NCBI GenBank assembly: GCA_046760985.1
Contig: JBHIFE010000077.1
Coordinates: 1 to 6,680, forward strand
DNA length: 6,680 bases
Source: JBHIFE01 sp046760985
GTDB lineage: Bacteria; Chloroflexota; Dehalococcoidia; Dehalococcoidales; RBG-16-60-22
Direction: 5' to 3'
The notes beneath the pieces are model-generated. The model made no database searches. It was not told the DNA's origin and worked only from the letters and a program-made list of their open reading frames with translations. Position 1 is the stretch's first letter; every line of letters begins with the position of its first letter. Of this stretch, positions 1 to 6,115 are shown one piece after another. Position numbers and translations under genes: made by a program.

Positions 1-40
1 TAACGGTGCTAAATATACTTTAATGAGTTTATGGCGGTAA

Positions 41-75
41 CGGAGTGCCCTAAGTGCTCCGGTTATTGTATTTTC
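41..75 (+). terminator. Hairpin with T-rich tail after a possible upstream gene end
   Basis: Positions 41-48 (CGGAGTGC) pair with 54-61 (GTGCTCCG) to give an 8-bp stem with two G-T wobbles and a CCTAA loop. A T-rich but interrupted stretch follows at 62-75. In frame 2 an open frame enters from the left edge and stops with TAA at 38-40, directly before the stem, so this may be the terminator of an upstream gene of which only about 12 codons are visible. That tail is too short to identify. The T tract is poor for an intrinsic terminator, so the element could instead be a leader hairpin of the downstream synthetase gene. Confidence 0.35.
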
Positions 76-161
76 CTGTGTTTTCTAAAACTCGGCTAGT
101 AAGAGTCGGGTAAATCTGTGTGGTAGCCGTAGATAGCGGAATATAGAAGGGGAGATAAGTA

Positions 162-1715
162 ATGAATCTAGGAGTGATGCTGGAGAAAACGGCAAAAAGG
201 TATGCCGGAAAGACGGCTATCGTCATGGGTGAGCGCAAAGTCTCCTATGCTGAGTTAGATGAGGCATCAAACAAAGTAGCTAATGCCTTAATAAAAATGG
301 GGGTAAGAAAAGGCGAACGGGTGGTAATGTTATCACCTAATAGTCCAGAATTCGTTACTGTTTACTTTGGGATAGTCAAGGCTGGTGGTATAGCTGTTCC
401 TCTGGATATTAGATATAGGGTTGGAGAGTTAGCTTCTTTATTTGCTAGCTGCCAGCCAAAAGTTCTGGTGGCGGAAAGTGATCTTCTGAAACCACTAGTT
501 TCAGCCTTGTCCCGATTTGACTCTGTAGAGCACGTCATTGACTTGGGTTCTGAGTATAAAGGTCAATTCTTTAACTACGGGGAGATTATGGCTACCAGTT
601 CAGCGCAAAGGGTTAAGGTAGCCTTGGCACCCGAAGACATAGCTACTATTTCCTATACTGGGGGACCCACCAATCATCCTCAGGGAGCTGCCTTGTCGCA
701 CCGTAGTCTAATTCTTGAGGCAATCATATCCGCATACGGATTTCAGCAAACGGATAAAGACATGGTGATGCTGTTTGCTCTACCTATGTACCATATGTTT
801 GGCTTAGCCTCGGTATTGTTAACTTCGGTTAATAAAGGCAGTACCGTGGTAATGGTACCGGGGACAGGTGTATCCATTGGTAGTTTTATGGAAGCTATTG
901 AGAGGGAGAGAGGCACAATATACGTGGGCGTACCCTATATCTATGCCCTGGCAGTTAATATAGCTGAGCGGGAGGGAATAAAATATAACTTGGGTTCCCT
1001 CCGCTTGTGTGCTAGTGGGGGTGCACCGTTATCAATTGATATTATCCGACAATTTAAGCAATACTATGGTCTCACCATTGCTGATGTTTGGGGTCTTACT
1101 GAGGCGGTGTCTCACGTTACCTGCCCACCTCTGGATGGTACTGGTAGGCTTGGTGCGCAGGGGAAGGCTTTGCCTGGCTGGGAGATAAAGGTAGTGGATG
1201 ATAATGGCAATGAGCTACCCCCAAATCAACCGGGAGAGATAATTGTTAGAGGACCAATAATGAATGGTTATCATAACAATCCTCAAGCTACTGCTGAGGC
1301 GATAAAGGATGGCTGGCTTTATACCGGTGATATGGGAAGAGTCAGCGAGGATGGCTATCTGTTTCTCTCGGGTAGGAAGAAGGAGCTGCTTATTTTGAAG
1401 GGTCAGAATATCTATCCTAGTGATATTGAAGAGGTGTTATGTACTCACCCCAAGGTAGCTGGGGTGACAGTAGTTGGAGTCCCAGATAGACTACGGGGGG
1501 AGACAGTCGGTGCTGCCATTAGCTTAAAGGAAGGGGAAGTGGCTACCGAGCAGGAGATCAGGCAGTTTTGTCAGGAACGTATGGCTGATTATAAAGTACC
1601 CCGACAGATTATATTTACTAATTCTCTACCTAAGAGTGTCACCGCTAAATTTAGCCGGGAAAAGCTGCGAGAGTACTTTTTAACCTTGTCCTCTTCACCT
1701 CATCAAAGAAGATAG
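162..1715 (+). CDS. AMP-forming acyl-CoA synthetase (AMP-binding superfamily) with atypical A3 loop
   Basis: Expected to activate a carboxylic acid with ATP to an acyl-adenylate and transfer it to CoA in the cytoplasm; the acid cannot be deduced, with fatty or aryl acids both possible. Its 517 residues match class I adenylate-forming ligases. Motifs in order: ALPMYHMFG around 206-214 (A4), WGLTE 310-314 (A5), YTGD 387-390 (A7), GRKKE 404-408 with GQNIYPSDIEEVL 414-426 (A8 hinge and start of the C-terminal lid), and PKSVTAK 490-496 with K496 in the place of the catalytic A10 lysine. The A3 phosphate-binding loop, normally YTSGTTGxPKG, reads YTGGPTNHPQG at 165-175, and the A10 glycine before the lysine is A495. 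The ATG at 162 follows GGGGAG at 149-154 with 7-bp spacing, and the N-terminus (MLEKTAKRYAGKTAIV) begins as family members do. The gene stands alone and converges on the antiporter gene. Superfamily is certain; activity and substrate are not. Confidence 0.93.
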   Translation: MNLGVMLEKTAKRYAGKTAIVMGERKVSYAELDEASNKVANALIKMGVRKGERVVMLSPNSPEFVTVYFGIVKAGGIAVPLDIRYRVGELASLFASCQPKVLVAESDLLKPLVSALSRFDSVEHVIDLGSEYKGQFFNYGEIMATSSAQRVKVALAPEDIATISYTGGPTNHPQGAALSHRSLILEAIISAYGFQQTDKDMVMLFALPMYHMFGLASVLLTSVNKGSTVVMVPGTGVSIGSFMEAIERERGTIYVGVPYIYALAVNIAEREGIKYNLGSLRLCASGGAPLSIDIIRQFKQYYGLTIADVWGLTEAVSHVTCPPLDGTGRLGAQGKALPGWEIKVVDDNGNELPPNQPGEIIVRGPIMNGYHNNPQATAEAIKDGWLYTGDMGRVSEDGYLFLSGRKKELLILKGQNIYPSDIEEVLCTHPKVAGVTVVGVPDRLRGETVGAAISLKEGEVATEQEIRQFCQERMADYKVPRQIIFTNSLPKSVTAKFSREKLREYFLTLSSSPHQRR

Positions 1716-1718
1716 ACT

Positions 1719-1750
1719 TATAGTCTCCGAAGAGGCTATATCTCCTTTTT
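1719..1750. terminator. Shared terminator between convergent genes
   Basis: Positions 1719-1727 (TATAGTCTC) pair with 1732-1740 (GAGGCTATA) in a 9-bp stem with one wobble around the loop CGAA. On the + strand TCTCCTTTTT follows, ending at 1750, giving an intrinsic terminator for the synthetase, whose stop is at 1713-1715. Read from the - strand the loop is C(TTCG)G, a very stable tetraloop common in bacterial terminators, though one pair becomes a C-A mismatch and the tail is only pyrimidine-rich. The antiporter stop codon (1736-1738) lies inside the 3' arm. Confidence 0.75.
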
Positions 1751-3448
1751 AGTCTTGGGCAGGATTTCACCTTCATGTTCTTTCAGGAAGGGACAAACTA
1801 TGCCCTCAATCTCAAGGGTGTTTACTTCGTAGTAGGTCAAGGTGTGCCTGACAAATTCCAAGCTGGCTTCAAAGGCAGGTTCTACTATCTCTGAAACGCC
1901 TAAACCGCGTAGCCGTTCAGCTACCGTTTCTTCAGGCGACCTGGCTATAACATCAATATCAGGGTTGACTTCTCTAGCGTAGGTTGTGGCGGTCATCTCT
2001 GCCATTGGGTCGGGGCAGGTAAGTGCCAGCACCCGAGCCTTATCTATGTGAGCCATAGACAGAATTCTAGTACTGCCAGCATCACCGTAGATACAAGGTA
2101 TCTCTTGAGCCCGTAACTCGGAGATAATTTGTGGATTCATCTCAATAACAATGTAGGGTATTCTATAACTTTGCAGAATATTAGCGAGATTGCTACCAGT
2201 GCGCCCGTGCCCACAGATAACTACATGGTTAATAAGTGTCCTCTTGACGTCTATTAGGGTCTTGTCACTGCCAAAACGCAGCAAAGGTGCCAAGAGTCGG
2301 GAAGCAGAGAGTTGGTTATATGCCAGTTCGGTAAGTTTAAAGGCGATGGGGGTGAATAGTATGGTTAGAATGGCGCTGGATAGGATTAAAGAGTATAAGT
2401 TTCTGGACATTACTCCCGTTTCCAGACCTGCCTGACCGATTACGAAACTGAACTCACCAACCTGGGTTAAGCCAGCACCGACGAAGAGGAGAGTCTTGAG
2501 ACTGTAGCCAAAGGAGCGGGTAATAGCGGAGCAGATGACGAATTTACTGATGATTATGATTAAAGCTACTAGTATCACCATGCTCCAGTTATCGGCGATA
2601 AAGCGCGGACTGGCTAGCATGCCCAGTGATACGAAGAAGAGAGCGGCAAAGGCATTTCGCAGTGGGATAATGTCTGCCAGTGCCTGATGGGCAAAGTGGG
2701 AACGGCTGACCAGCATCCCAGCGGCGAAGGCACCAAAAGCAGCTGACACCCCAAAGTAAGAAGTGCCAAAAGCAGCTCCTAGGCATATGGCTAGTATAGT
2801 AACTAGAAATAGTTCTCGGGAACGTGTCCCTGCCGTCTGCCCAAGAAAGACGGGAACCACCCAGAAACCAATTACTGTCATAACCCCCAGGAAGAGCATG
2901 ACTTTCCCCAGGGTTATTCCAAGGGAATAGACTAAGCTGGTGGTCTGCTCTCCTATAGCCGGTAGAATCACCATAAGTGGCAGTACCGCTAGGTCTTGCA
3001 CCAAGAGAATGGCAATCATAATTCTGCCGTGGGGGGTGTTAGTTTCTCCCCGTTCAACCAAAATTTTGAGCACAACCATGGTGCTGCTGAGGGCAATGAG
3101 GAAGCCGAAGAAGATGGCATCGGGGACGGACCAATTCAGTAGAGCCTTGCTTATGGCAAAGCCCAGTAGTGCTGTTAGTATTATCTGAATTGTGCCGCCG
3201 GCTAGACCAATCTTGCCCACTCTTTTCAAATCGCTAAGAGAAAATTCCATACCAAGAGTGAACAAAAGGAGAACTACACCAATGCTAGCCATGGTCTCAA
3301 TCAGGTCCACGTTCTTTACCAAGCCAAAGGAATAAGGACCAATGAGAATTCCGGCAACAAGGTAACCGAGAAGCACCGGCAGCCTGAGACGGTAGGCAAT
3401 TAACCCGCCGACCAGAGCCGCTCCCATAATTATGGCAAGGTCAGCCAT
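1736..3448 (-). CDS. CPA2-family cation:proton antiporter (Kef-type) with RCK/TrkA-N domain
   Basis: Integral membrane exchanger predicted to couple K+ or Na+ movement to protons. Residues 1-375 are strongly hydrophobic with about 12-13 membrane segments. They contain family landmarks: LGYLVAGILIGP 27-38, LLLFTLGMEFSL 60-71, LLVQDLAVLPLM 148-159 with Q151-D152 in the ion-binding helix, SAAFGAFAAGMLVS 235-248, FFVSLGM 271-277 and GLTQVGEFSFVIG 326-338. Residues 407-530 are a cytoplasmic RCK_N (TrkA-N) Rossmann domain with VVICGHGRTGSN 409-420, the acid E436 after strand 2, and GDAGS 455-459, implying gating by a nucleotide such as NAD(H). At 570 residues it ends soon after RCK_N, with no room for a TrkA-C domain. 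E. coli KefB/KefC have the same two-part plan and are glutathione-regulated, but no KefF/KefG-type partner is seen here and the glutathione-binding role cannot be assumed. The ATG start has only a weak Shine-Dalgarno (TAGGTA). Transcribed divergently from the heme operon. Confidence 0.92.
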   Translation of the reverse strand: MADLAIIMGAALVGGLIAYRLRLPVLLGYLVAGILIGPYSFGLVKNVDLIETMASIGVVLLLFTLGMEFSLSDLKRVGKIGLAGGTIQIILTALLGFAISKALLNWSVPDAIFFGFLIALSSTMVVLKILVERGETNTPHGRIMIAILLVQDLAVLPLMVILPAIGEQTTSLVYSLGITLGKVMLFLGVMTVIGFWVVPVFLGQTAGTRSRELFLVTILAICLGAAFGTSYFGVSAAFGAFAAGMLVSRSHFAHQALADIIPLRNAFAALFFVSLGMLASPRFIADNWSMVILVALIIIISKFVICSAITRSFGYSLKTLLFVGAGLTQVGEFSFVIGQAGLETGVMSRNLYSLILSSAILTILFTPIAFKLTELAYNQLSASRLLAPLLRFGSDKTLIDVKRTLINHVVICGHGRTGSNLANILQSYRIPYIVIEMNPQIISELRAQEIPCIYGDAGSTRILSMAHIDKARVLALTCPDPMAEMTATTYAREVNPDIDVIARSPEETVAERLRGLGVSEIVEPAFEASLEFVRHTLTYYEVNTLEIEGIVCPFLKEHEGEILPKTKKEI

Positions 3449-3535
3449 GAATAGTACCTAGCTCAAATTGTCTTTAGGGCTATGTTACCACGTTTTGGAC
3501 GTTTCGCGCACGGATATGAACAACTTTAGAATTGG

Positions 3536-3561
3536 GTCAAGAAGTGGCATTTTGGCTTGAC
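3536..3561. promoter_or_regulatory. Inverted repeat GTCAAG-N14-CTTGAC, possible operator
   Basis: A perfect 6-bp dyad (3536-3541 and 3556-3561) with a 14-bp spacer lies in the divergent control region. The left arm overlaps the only -35-like element (TTGACC on the - strand, 3540-3535) for the antiporter gene. The spacing would suit a dimeric regulator, but the half-sites match no binding consensus that I can name, and a 6-bp dyad of this span can arise by chance. Confidence 0.2.
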
Positions 3562-3573
3562 GTGTTGCTACAG

Positions 3574-3615
3574 GCTTGCGAGTTACGGGCAAGCTTGTGA
3601 TGTTGCCCGATTTTT
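3574..3615 (+). terminator. Terminator-like hairpin with an overlapping alternative hairpin (attenuator-like)
   Basis: CGGGCAA (3586-3592) pairs perfectly with TTGCCCG (3603-3609) around a 10-nt loop, and ATTTTT (3610-3615) follows, the form of a rho-independent terminator on the + strand. An upstream segment GCTTGC (3574-3579) can instead pair with GCAAGC (3589-3594), which would occupy the 5' arm of the terminator stem. The two structures are mutually exclusive. No gene ends just upstream on this strand, so either it ends a short leader RNA that continues towards the heme operon or it stops stray transcription. I see no clear promoter upstream of it, which is the main weakness. Confidence 0.4.
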
Positions 3616-3695
3616 GACACATGACCTAGCGAAAACAGGTATCTACTTTGAAATCCAATTAATTCATAGGCTAATATCCAGACAATTATCCTCCC

Positions 3696-3724
3696 TTGCA
3701 TATACCGAAGTGAAGCACTATACT
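3696..3724 (+). promoter_or_regulatory. Candidate sigma70-type promoter for the heme operon
   Basis: TTGCAT (3696-3701) and TATACT (3719-3724) are separated by exactly 17 bp. The -10 box matches TATAAT at five of six positions, the -35 box only at three. Transcription would start near 3731 and leave a leader of roughly 75 nt before the GTG at 3807. It lies downstream of the terminator-like hairpin, so transcripts from it would escape that element. Confidence 0.4.
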
Positions 3725-3792
3725 ATAAGTTGTAGAATTTGATACCTTTGTCTTAGTGCCATTTCGTGGTAAAACGAGCTCAAAGCGAGCAT

Positions 3793-3799
3793 AAGGGAG
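3793..3799 (+). promoter_or_regulatory. Ribosome binding site fixing the GTG start of ahbC
   Basis: AAGGGAG lies 7 bp before the GTG at 3807. Together with the family-like N-terminus it supports this GTG over any later start. Confidence 0.75.
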
Positions 3800-3806
3800 T
3801 TCTCTC

Positions 3807-4994
3807 GTGATATCAATCTCTCGCCTACTCTGTGACACCATTAGTCCAGGTGACAGTCTCCGTTACGGAGAGACGGCGCTACACTCTATAAGTATAAGCA
3901 AACCAGAGCAGGGAATTCCTCGACCGGTCGTGGTTTGGAATTGCACCAGACAATGTAATCTAAATTGCATCCACTGTTATGCTAGTGCTGGCAGCCGGAG
4001 AGCCTCTGGCGAGATGGATACGGCGGCTGGAGAAGCGTTTATCCGTGACTTAGCTGATTTCAACGTACCTGTGATTTTGTTCTCAGGAGGTGAGCCTCTC
4101 CTGAGAGAAGACCTGTTTGAGCTGGCAAGCCTGGCTGGGGAGCAAGGAATAAGGGTGGTTCTTTCTACCAACGGCACTCTAATTACTGATGAGGTAGCCA
4201 AAGAAGTTAGCCAGGTTGGCTTTGCTGAAGTAGGGATAAGTCTAGACGGTGTTGGCGTTAATAATGATCGCTTTCGTGGTAAAAATGGCGCTTACCAGGC
4301 AGCTCTGGAAGGCATCAGAAACTGCATCTCTTTGGATTTAAGAGTATCGTTGCGGTTAACCATCACTCGCTTTAACCATCAGGAAATTCCCGCCATTTTC
4401 CGGCTGATGGAAGAGGAGGGTATAGACCGGGTTTGTTTCTATCATCTTGCTTATTCCGGTCGGGCAGATAGTCTAAGGGAAGAAGACCTCAACCACTCCC
4501 AAACCAGGTCAGTGGTGGATGTTATTTGTGAACATACTCTAGACCTGCATTGGCGTGGTCTAAAGAAGGAAGTCCTCACCGTGGGTAACCACGCTGATGG
4601 TGTCTATCTCTATCTTAGATTGAGAGAGCAAGACCCAAAACGTGCCAGTAAAGTCCGGGACTTACTCAAAAGGAACGGTGGCAACAATTCAGGTATTAGA
4701 ATAGGTGCTGTTGATGACTTGGGAAATGTCCATCCTGACCAGTTTTGGTGGCACTACTCGCTAGGTAATGTTCGCCAGAGAAAATTTGGCGACATATGGA
4801 CAGATACCTCGGAGCCACTGCTGCAGGGACTGCGGAACCGAAAAGGGCTGCTTAAGGGTCGCTGTGCCCGATGCCAGTATCTCGACCTCTGTAATGGCAA
4901 CCTGCGGGTACGTGCTGAAGCAGTGTTTGGCGATGTCTGGGCAGAAGACCCAGCGTGCTATCTCAGTGATGAGGAGATTGGGCTAATACAATGA
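3807..4994 (+). CDS. ahbC: AhbC-like radical SAM enzyme, Fe-coproporphyrin III synthase (NirJ family)
   Basis: Predicted to remove the two acetate side chains of 12,18-didecarboxysiroheme to give Fe-coproporphyrin III, using S-adenosylmethionine. The 395-residue protein has the radical SAM motif CNLNCIHC (C50, C54, C57), SGGEP 93-97 for SAM binding and SLDG 145-148. The C-terminal part has GNVHPDQFW 306-314, LGNVR 319-323 and the cysteine set C353, C356, C362, C384 expected to hold an auxiliary iron-sulfur cluster, followed by RVRAEAVFGDVW and DPACYLSDEEIG, as remembered from AhbC/NirJ proteins. The N-terminus (MISISRLL, then SLRYG at 17-21) also matches the family, so the GTG start is preferred. 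C46 adds a fourth cysteine just before the cluster motif, and CNGN (362-365) replaces the usual CGGN. The end overlaps the next gene by ATGA at 4991-4994. NirJ of heme d1 synthesis is the close alternative; an adjacent AhbD argues for heme b. Confidence 0.9.
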   Translation: MISISRLLCDTISPGDSLRYGETALHSISISKPEQGIPRPVVVWNCTRQCNLNCIHCYASAGSRRASGEMDTAAGEAFIRDLADFNVPVILFSGGEPLLREDLFELASLAGEQGIRVVLSTNGTLITDEVAKEVSQVGFAEVGISLDGVGVNNDRFRGKNGAYQAALEGIRNCISLDLRVSLRLTITRFNHQEIPAIFRLMEEEGIDRVCFYHLAYSGRADSLREEDLNHSQTRSVVDVICEHTLDLHWRGLKKEVLTVGNHADGVYLYLRLREQDPKRASKVRDLLKRNGGNNSGIRIGAVDDLGNVHPDQFWWHYSLGNVRQRKFGDIWTDTSEPLLQGLRNRKGLLKGRCARCQYLDLCNGNLRVRAEAVFGDVWAEDPACYLSDEEIGLIQ

Positions 4995-6115
4995 CGATAG
5001 AAAGCAGACTGAAGCAAGAAGATACCATCACGCCCAGGTTGCAGCTAGTAGCTTGGGAATTAACCCGAAGTTGTAATCTATTTTGTGCTCACTGTCGAGG
5101 TTCAGCCGGTCAAGGCAAATATGATGATGAACTATCAACTGAGGAGTGTTTTCATCTCATTGACCAGATATTGGAAGTAGGCAAGCCAATTATTATCTTG
5201 ACCGGTGGCGAGCCACTGGTTCGCCAGGACGTATTGCCAATTGCCAAATATGCGGTGACTAGGGGGTTAAGGGTAGTCATGGGTAGCAATGGCACACTTA
5301 TTACCCAGGAAATGGCAACTAAACTAAAGAAGGTCCCGATATCACGTATTGGGATAAGTCTGGATTTCCCTACTGCTGAACTTCAGGATGATTTTCGTGG
5401 TAAGGCAGGTGCCTTTGAAGCAGCCCTGGCTGGCATAATTAATACCCGTCAGGCAGGTATCGAGGTACAGATTAACAGTACCATCACCAAATTAAATGTC
5501 AACTATCTTAATGAACTTCTTTCTTTGGCACTCAAAGTAGGAGCTGTTGCCTTTCACCCATTTATGTTGGTACCTACCGGTCGGGGCAAGGGACTAGAAT
5601 CAGTGGAACTGCCACCAGAGCAGTATGAACAAACTCTGAACTGGATATATGATAAGCAACTGGAGTTGGGGGATAAGATGTTTTTCAAGCCTACCGATGT
5701 TCCGCACTATCTGCGAGTAGTTAAGCAAAGACAGAAGCAAAGCCGAAGAATAAAGGGAGTGGGCCTTACTAATGGTCGCGATTCGGTGAACTTTATCAGC
5801 CGCGGTTGTCTGGCTGGTACTGGCTTCTGCTTTATCTCCCACCGCGGGAAGGTAAAAGGATGTGGCTATCTTGACGTGGAAGCCGGGGACATCAGAAAGG
5901 AAAGCTTCAGCCAGATTTGGTCTGATTCACCTTTATTTTGCAGCTTGAGGGACTTGTCCAATCTCAAGGGAAAATGTGGTGTTTGTGAATATAAAAGGAT
6001 ATGTGGTGGCTGCCGAGCTCGAGCCTACGAGGCTACCGGGGATTACCTTGAGGCTGAGCCCTACTGTATCTATGAACCGGCAGCGCAGCCTAAAGAAAGT
6101 AGATGCTTAACATGA
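4991..6115 (+). CDS. ahbD: AhbD-like radical SAM heme synthase
   Basis: Predicted to convert Fe-coproporphyrin III to heme b by oxidative decarboxylation of two propionates to vinyl groups. The 374-residue protein has the radical SAM motif CNLFCAHC (C28, C32, C35) preceded by LVAWELTRS as in AhbD, TGGEP 71-75 and SLD 123-125. Its C-terminal SPASM-like region contains GCLAGTGFCFISH 272-284 (C273, C280), C291 in GCGYL, SPLF 313-316, KGKCGVCEYKRICGGC 326-341 (C329, C332, C338, C341), RARAY 342-346 and C359, a layout I recall for AhbD and the reason it is assigned D rather than C. C317 and C341 look like additions to the usual set. A GAGGAG lies at 4971-4976, 14 bp before the start, which is long; the ATGA overlap with ahbC suggests translational coupling. 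It shares the core fold and short stretches such as DFRGK/RFRGK with its neighbour, so the two are paralogues. Confidence 0.9.
   Translation: MTIESRLKQEDTITPRLQLVAWELTRSCNLFCAHCRGSAGQGKYDDELSTEECFHLIDQILEVGKPIIILTGGEPLVRQDVLPIAKYAVTRGLRVVMGSNGTLITQEMATKLKKVPISRIGISLDFPTAELQDDFRGKAGAFEAALAGIINTRQAGIEVQINSTITKLNVNYLNELLSLALKVGAVAFHPFMLVPTGRGKGLESVELPPEQYEQTLNWIYDKQLELGDKMFFKPTDVPHYLRVVKQRQKQSRRIKGVGLTNGRDSVNFISRGCLAGTGFCFISHRGKVKGCGYLDVEAGDIRKESFSQIWSDSPLFCSLRDLSNLKGKCGVCEYKRICGGCRARAYEATGDYLEAEPYCIYEPAAQPKESRCLT

Larger units (their letters stand above)
3449..3806. other. Divergent intergenic control region, no convincing gene
   Basis: This 358-bp stretch separates the antiporter start from the heme operon start. 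A 61-codon open frame from a TTG at 3557 has no Shine-Dalgarno and no recognisable composition, so I do not call it. What can be seen is a GTCAAG/CTTGAC dyad (3536-3561), two overlapping hairpins ending in a T run (3574-3615), a candidate promoter (3696-3724) and the ribosome binding site of the next gene. For the antiporter, the - strand offers only a weak -35-like TTGACC (3540-3535) with no good -10. No tRNA, CRISPR or insertion-sequence features were recognised. Confidence 0.6.

Noticed and set aside
1..40. C-terminal end of an upstream gene (frame 2, stop at 38-40)
   Set aside because: Only about a dozen codons are visible and another frame also reaches a nearby stop; it is mentioned with the hairpin but not called as a gene.
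62..148. Promoter for the synthetase gene in its leader
   Set aside because: Several AT-rich hexamers are present but no -35/-10 pair with acceptable spacing and match could be supported.
50..238. Open frame on the - strand over the left leader and the synthetase start
   Set aside because: It lies antisense to the real start region and Shine-Dalgarno of the synthetase and has no family resemblance.
3614..3645. Perfect -35 hexamer TTGACA at 3614-3619
   Set aside because: No acceptable -10 lies 16-18 bp downstream; the best candidate (TATCTA at 3640) is 20 bp away and poor, and the hexamer overlaps the terminator-like T run.
3557..3742. 61-codon open frame on the + strand in the divergent intergenic region
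   Set aside because: It starts at TTG without a ribosome binding site, overlaps the hairpins and the candidate promoter, and its translation has no recognisable domain or membrane/secretion pattern.
3762..3774. 13-base exact repeat (TTTCGTGGTAAAA) shared by the ahbC leader and ahbC codons at 4272-4284, with an 11-base match in ahbD at 5393
   Set aside because: The two coding copies reflect the shared FRGK segment of paralogous proteins, and one 13-base match to the leader is expected fairly often by chance in a window of this size.
3807..6115. Radical SAM/SPASM peptide-maturation system (RiPP) instead of heme synthesis
   Set aside because: No small precursor peptide gene was found beside the two enzymes, and their C-terminal signatures and the decarboxylase partner fit AhbC/AhbD.
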